A stretch of DNA of 9,576 nt from Mycobacterium sp. (GTDB lineage Bacteria > Actinomycetota > Actinomycetes > Mycobacteriales > Mycobacteriaceae): assembly GCA_025965815.1 (NCBI GenBank), contig JAOPWF010000441.1:1-9576 (forward strand), given 5' to 3'. A model generated the notes under the pieces. It did no database searches and was not told the DNA's origin. It saw nothing but the letters and a program-made list of their open reading frames with translations. Position 1 is the first letter of the stretch; every line of letters starts with the position of its first letter. The position numbers were made by a program, and so were the translations under genes. Below are positions 5,829-9,576 of the stretch, piece by piece.

Positions 5829-8800
5829 TCATGGCAAAGCCCTAATCGGTCCGATACGGCTCCAGCCGCGAACCATCACTGCGCCCTGGTCGACGACAGC
5901 GTTCGGTGCCTGGTCGGCGGGCACGAGGCGGTAGTACCGCTCGATCGAACCCCAGTCCTGGTACCAGTCGTTGCGCAGGTAGGTCGGGATCGTCGACGTG
6001 CGCAGCAACGCCTGGGTGAACAGGAATGGGCCGCCGCCCCGTGCGGACTGCCACAGGTTGGACGACGAGACGGTCTGCTTGTGGTCGGGCAGGATCCGGT
6101 ACTCGGGCAGCTCGGCCACACCGAGGTGTTCGGAGAACGGCCGCTGGCAGGGGAAGTTGGCCGCCGTCGCGATGTCGAGCAGCACCGGGGCCTGCGATCC
6201 GATGAGTTGTTGGACGCTCTCCAGCACCGGCACCCGCGGTGGGGTGAACGCGAACCACTGGTCGCTGCTCAGGTTGGGGTCGTAGGCGACGATGCGCGCC
6301 ACGTTGGCCTCCGGCGGCGCCGATGCCAGCGGGAAGCGCAGGTTGCGCCAGGCGGTCTGCGGGCCGATGTCGATCGGCTGCACCTCGTTCAGCGCGCCGA
6401 AGGTGCCGTTCGGCCGCTGCACTCCCCACTGCAGTTTCAGCGACTGCCCGTAGCTGAACGTGCCGTCTACCTTGTAGGACCAGATCGCACCCGCGGCGGC
6501 GACGGTGACCAGCGGCCGATCCGCGGTGCGCTTCTGCCAATCGGCTGGCAGCTGGTACCACGCCGAGGTGGCCTTGGCTGCGACGTTGTTCTCGTTGTAG
6601 CTGCCCATCACCGGGGTGCGGGCCGGATCCAGGCCGTACGGCAGAGCCGCCCGTGACCCGTTCACCCCGACCGGGCCGTAACCGCCCGCGGTGCCCGCCG
6701 CGTCACTGACACCGCTGTTCGGCTTGTTGGGTGAGGCGTCGGAGTTGACCAGCCCGGGTTTGGAGACCACCGGTTCTGAGGAGAGGTCGTCGCCGACCCC
6801 GTTCGGCGTGAAACCGACCGGGTTGGCGCCGCCGAGTGGCCCGGCGGGACCGGACGGCTGGCCGGGGACGGGTTGCAGCAGTCCGGCGTTGGCGTCGGGT
6901 TCGGCGAGCACGTCGTCGGCCATCGCGCAGCTGGTGTCGCCCAGACCCGAGCTCAGGGCCGCCAGGTTCGCCTTGGCGGTGGTGTACACCGGGAAGCGCA
7001 CCGCCGCGCCCTTGGCCATCGACGCTACCTCGAGCACCACCATGATCGCGGCCACCACGAGCAGCGGCGTGGAGGCCAGCACCCGGTTGCGCCGATTGTT
7101 GGTGACCTCGGTGTGCCCGGCGAAATCCAGCCGGAAGTGCTGCCACGCGGCGAGCAGGCCGGTGGCGATCGACAGCGCAAGGAACATCGTCGTGACGGGG
7201 TGACTGGCAATCACCGGCTGCTTGTCGAACCAGGGCACGCCGTAGTTGCCGACGTAGAACCAGGTGTTGTCCCCGGAGGTCGCCCAGGCCAGAACGAACA
7301 GCAGCGCTGTCACGTACAGCGTGAGGTTGCGCCGGGTGTGCAGGCCGACGCGGGCAAACGTGAACGCTGTGACCCCGCCGAGCGCGCCTGCCAGACCGGC
7401 AAACGCGCCGAACTGCACGGCCCACTTGGTCGGTGTGAAGGTGAGTAGCAGCAGCCCGATCGCCGTCGTGCCGACCAGCCGCCAGACCGGGCCGGTGGCC
7501 ACGCCCGGCAGGCTTCCCCGGCGCAGCAGCATCACCAGCAGGCCGAACAGGCACAACATGAGGATCAACACGGCGAACCGGCGCGTCATCGAGCCGTCGG
7601 CGGTCTCAACGGTGAGGAAGTAGTAGCGCAGGAACTCCTGGTACCAGGCGATGGTCGGGCCGACGACGTACTTGATGCGGAAGGACTCGGCGACACCCGC
7701 CAGCGTCTGATCCCGGAAAACCACCACCAGGATCAGCGAGAACGACGCCGCCAGCGCCGCGATCGGGGCCAGTAAACCGTCGACGGGACGCCGGCGCGCG
7801 ATGATCCGGGCGATGGCGCGCGCACCGGTCAGCAGCGCCGCGACCGCGATCAGTCCCTGCGGCGCCAGCGTCGAGGTGAGCATCGCGACCACCACCGCCA
7901 CCGCCGCGGGCGCCAGTCGGCGGGTGGCGATGGCGTTCTCCACCAGTACCCAGGTGACGATCGTGCCGAGCGCGATCAGCGGCTCGGGCCGCAGGCCGTT
8001 GTTGAACGGGAGCCAGGCGGCCAGGAACACCGCACCCGCGGTCCACACGGCCACCCGGTTGACCGCAAGTCGGCGACCCAGCCGCGGTATCACCCATCGG
8101 GACAGGATCAGCCAGGTGGCGATGCCGGCCAGGGTGGCGGGCAGCCGCATCCAGACTCCGGCGGTGCTCACCGACGCCAGGTGGGCCAGCACCGAGGCGT
8201 ACCAGTCGAACGGGGCCTCGGTGGCGCCGAAGAACCGGTAGTAGTTCGCCGTGTAGCCCGCGTCTCCGGCCACCCGCGCGATGGTCAGGTGGTAACCGTC
8301 ATCCGACGAGGTGGCGCCGATCAGATGCCACAAGAGCAGCGTCCCGATGACGCCGATGTCGACCAGCCAGGTGTGGGAACCGGCCCGCCAGAACCGTCGC
8401 CATCCGCCCGGCACCCGCCTCCCCGACCGCCGGTCCAGCACCGCCAGCGCCGCGATCGCTGCCAGCACGCACAGCACGCCGAGGACCATGACGGCGGTCT
8501 TGAGCGGCGTGTACATGGGGATGAACCGGGTGTCGATGTCGACACGCGCCGACAGCCTTGGGCTGGATGTCGCCGCCGGGGCGGCTCCGGGCTGCGCCGC
8601 CACCTTGAGGTCGGTGAAGATCCCCGCGACCTGTGGCTTCTTCTCGATCGCCACGGTGCCGGTGGCACCGGGGATGCCGACGAAGTCTGCGCCCACCCCG
8701 CCGATGTTGGCCCAGATGTGCAGCACGCTGCAGGCGCCGGAGGCCACCGCGTGCCTTGGGGCGACGGCGGCGACCGAGTCCCGGAACGCCACCACGACGA

Positions 8801-9200
8801 CGTCGGTATTGGCCCGGACGAACAGCCCGTTCTGGCTGGCGTCTGTCCCGCCCGGCGGCACGGTCGAGAACACCAGCCCGCCGGCCGTGGGCAGCGTGGC
8901 GATGGCCTGGCAGGGGATGGACACGTCCAGCGCGATCGGCGCACCGGACACCAGTGGCGCGGTGACGTCGGTGACCTGGCCGGCTCCGGTGCTGGATGTC
9001 GCCGCCCCGGCGGCTCCGGCGGGCGCCTGCGGCCACACGATGGTCGCGGTGGTCTGCTTCACCGGAAGGAACGGGACCAGACCGCAGAGCAGCACACCGG
9101 CGATACCCGCGACCACGGCGACGAGTCGGGCGATGCGAAAAACCCGGTCGGGTTTCTCATCACCGGCGTGGGACACGAGGCCCGATGGTATGCGACGCAT
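5829..9200 (-). CDS. embA: EmbA, arabinosyltransferase of arabinogalactan
   Basis: This GT-C arabinosyltransferase pairs with EmbB in a membrane heterodimer that builds the branched arabinan of arabinogalactan from decaprenyl-phospho-arabinose. Layout: first membrane segment at about 24-46, N-terminal carbohydrate-binding domain to about 233, a bundle of further segments to about 728, then a large extracytoplasmic C-terminal domain. Motifs are TSSDDGYHL at 297-305, with the catalytic-site Asp pair at 300-301, [12 protein letters not shown] at 396-407, and [13 protein letters not shown] at 588-600. The match to M. tuberculosis EmbA is close to the very end (GPIRALP). At 1123 residues it is longer than the usual roughly 1094, mostly from two Ala/Gly/Ser inserts (about 59-73 and 206-215) that carry a shared repeat, and from a longer start. 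The ATG at 9200 directly abuts the embC stop. The in-frame GTG at 9176 ([11 protein letters not shown]) aligns better with the M. tuberculosis start, so the true N-terminus is uncertain by eight residues. Confidence 0.96.
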   Translation of the reverse strand: MRRIPSGLVSHAGDEKPDRVFRIARLVAVVAGIAGVLLCGLVPFLPVKQTTATIVWPQAPAGAAGAATSSTGAGQVTDVTAPLVSGAPIALDVSIPCQAIATLPTAGGLVFSTVPPGGTDASQNGLFVRANTDVVVVAFRDSVAAVAPRHAVASGACSVLHIWANIGGVGADFVGIPGATGTVAIEKKPQVAGIFTDLKVAAQPGAAPAATSSPRLSARVDIDTRFIPMYTPLKTAVMVLGVLCVLAAIAALAVLDRRSGRRVPGGWRRFWRAGSHTWLVDIGVIGTLLLWHLIGATSSDDGYHLTIARVAGDAGYTANYYRFFGATEAPFDWYASVLAHLASVSTAGVWMRLPATLAGIATWLILSRWVIPRLGRRLAVNRVAVWTAGAVFLAAWLPFNNGLRPEPLIALGTIVTWVLVENAIATRRLAPAAVAVVVAMLTSTLAPQGLIAVAALLTGARAIARIIARRRPVDGLLAPIAALAASFSLILVVVFRDQTLAGVAESFRIKYVVGPTIAWYQEFLRYYFLTVETADGSMTRRFAVLILMLCLFGLLVMLLRRGSLPGVATGPVWRLVGTTAIGLLLLTFTPTKWAVQFGAFAGLAGALGGVTAFTFARVGLHTRRNLTLYVTALLFVLAWATSGDNTWFYVGNYGVPWFDKQPVIASHPVTTMFLALSIATGLLAAWQHFRLDFAGHTEVTNNRRNRVLASTPLLVVAAIMVVLEVASMAKGAAVRFPVYTTAKANLAALSSGLGDTSCAMADDVLAEPDANAGLLQPVPGQPSGPAGPLGGANPVGFTPNGVGDDLSSEPVVSKPGLVNSDASPNKPNSGVSDAAGTAGGYGPVGVNGSRAALPYGLDPARTPVMGSYNENNVAAKATSAWYQLPADWQKRTADRPLVTVAAAGAIWSYKVDGTFSYGQSLKLQWGVQRPNGTFGALNEVQPIDIGPQTAWRNLRFPLASAPPEANVARIVAYDPNLSSDQWFAFTPPRVPVLESVQQLIGSQAPVLLDIATAANFPCQRPFSEHLGVAELPEYRILPDHKQTVSSSNLWQSARGGGPFLFTQALLRTSTIPTYLRNDWYQDWGSIERYYRLVPADQAPNAVVDQGAVMVRGWSRIGPIRALP
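8562..8588 (-). repeat. 27-bp emb repeat, copy B (in embA)
   Basis: It matches copy A at 25 of 27 positions; only two adjacent middle bases differ (gg in A, cc in B). It encodes GAAPAATSS (EmbA residues 205-213). With the next two codons it forms a ten-residue insert between AQPG and LSARVD, which are adjacent in M. tuberculosis EmbA as I remember it. Confidence 0.65.
8991..9017 (-). repeat. 27-bp emb repeat, copy A (in embA)
   Basis: Same reading frame as the other two copies, encoding GAAGAATSS (EmbA residues 62-70), in a low-complexity stretch between WPQ and QVTDVTAPL. The ends ggagccgcc and ggcgg allow a short hairpin with bulges. Confidence 0.65.
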
Positions 9201-9576
9201 TTAGTGGCGCAGCGGCGCCGGGCTCCACAGGCCGCTACGTGTTGCCGAACCGAGATCGATTCGCGCTGGTTGGGCGTCCGGGTAGTACTGGGTGAGCTTC
9301 TGCAGCGCACCCCAGTCCCGGAACCAGTCGTCCTTCAGATACGTCGGCACCGTCGTCGCCCGACCGAGCAGCTCGGTGATGCCGAGCGGGCCGCCGCCGA
9401 TGTTGTCCATCACCGGGGAGTTGGCCTCGGCGCCGAACCGGTCGGGCAGGATCCGCCACCTGGGCACCTCGATGACGCCGTACTCATGGTCGAACGGACG
9501 CTGGCACGGGAAGGCCATCCCGACCAGCCAGTCCAGCATCACCGGGTCCCGCGAGCCGACGACGTCCTGCAGGGTG
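9201..9576 (-). CDS. embC: EmbC, arabinosyltransferase of lipoarabinomannan (3' part)
   Basis: These are the last 124 residues of EmbC; the frame is open to the window edge, so nearly 90 percent of the protein (about 1090 residues in the family) lies outside. EmbC elongates the arabinan of lipoarabinomannan. The part seen is the end of the extracytoplasmic carbohydrate-binding domain: GMAFPCQRPFDHEYGV, then WRILPDRFGAEANSPVMD, then GGGPLGITELL and YLKDDWFRDWGALQ, ending SGLWSPAPLRH. The Trp-rich DWFRDW stretch lies in the sugar-binding area studied in M. tuberculosis EmbC. The wording, especially RFGAEANSPVMD, marks it as EmbC rather than EmbA or EmbB, and gene order agrees. It is first in the embC-embA-embB transcript; its promoter is outside the window. 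Confidence 0.94.
   Translation of the reverse strand, partial: TLQDVVGSRDPVMLDWLVGMAFPCQRPFDHEYGVIEVPRWRILPDRFGAEANSPVMDNIGGGPLGITELLGRATTVPTYLKDDWFRDWGALQKLTQYYPDAQPARIDLGSATRSGLWSPAPLRH

Noticed and set aside
5280..6656. Plus-strand reading frame of 458 codons spanning the embA-embB junction
   Set aside because: Antisense shadow of two certain genes, low-complexity composition, no recognisable family.
2534..9200. Recent gene conversion between embA and embB
   Set aside because: Shared motifs ([25 protein letters not shown]) are those expected of ancient paralogues; no long stretch of near-identical DNA was noticed apart from the short inserted repeat.
1..9576. CRISPR arrays, tRNA or rRNA genes, insertion sequences, phage genes, toxin-antitoxin or defence genes
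   Set aside because: None seen on either strand; no regularly spaced repeats, transposase-like frames or tRNA-like cloverleaf patterns were found by eye.

Overview
The window is high-GC DNA that reads as part of the conserved cell-wall cluster of a mycobacterium or close relative (Mycobacteriaceae). The main evidence is an embC-embA-embB arabinosyltransferase operon facing the 3' end of accD4. The Emb proteins match the Mycobacterium tuberculosis proteins closely, as I remember them. The interval between embB and accD4 differs from M. tuberculosis, as I recall it, because it holds an amidase. This suggests a non-tuberculous species, but the species cannot be named from the sequence alone.

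Layout. Positions 1-672 (+) are the C-terminal 223 residues of AccD4, the carboxyltransferase that supplies the alpha-branch carboxyacyl-CoA for mycolic acid condensation. Positions 673-1084 are intergenic, with a weak hairpin, a possible gene relic, a weak promoter candidate and a 12-bp palindrome. Positions 1085-2203 (+) are a complete amidase-signature hydrolase closely resembling plant AMI1 (indole-3-acetamide hydrolase type). A long hairpin with 23-nt arms overlaps its last codons and stop. Positions 2227-2533 lack a convincing gene but hold coding-like fragments on both strands. On the minus strand, embB is at 2534-5815, embA at 5829-9200, and the 3' end of embC runs from 9201 to the window edge. 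The three emb genes are packed with gaps of 13 and 0 nt, so they are probably one transcript converging on the amidase and accD4.

How the genes work together. EmbA and EmbB build the branched arabinan of arabinogalactan and EmbC builds the arabinan of lipoarabinomannan, all using decaprenyl-phospho-arabinose outside the membrane. AccD4 feeds mycolic acid synthesis, and mycolates are esterified onto the arabinan made by EmbA and EmbB. The amidase has no evident link to this pathway.

The window holds no new multi-gene system that I can support. The most unusual signal is short repeat DNA inside coding sequence. Three copies of a 27-bp sequence (22 to 25 of 27 identical pairwise) sit in the same reading frame, two in embA and one in embB, each where my remembered M. 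tuberculosis proteins lack residues. embB also carries a different, palindromic in-frame insert, and a third palindrome forms the end of the amidase gene. Together they look like small dispersed elements that have entered conserved genes in frame.
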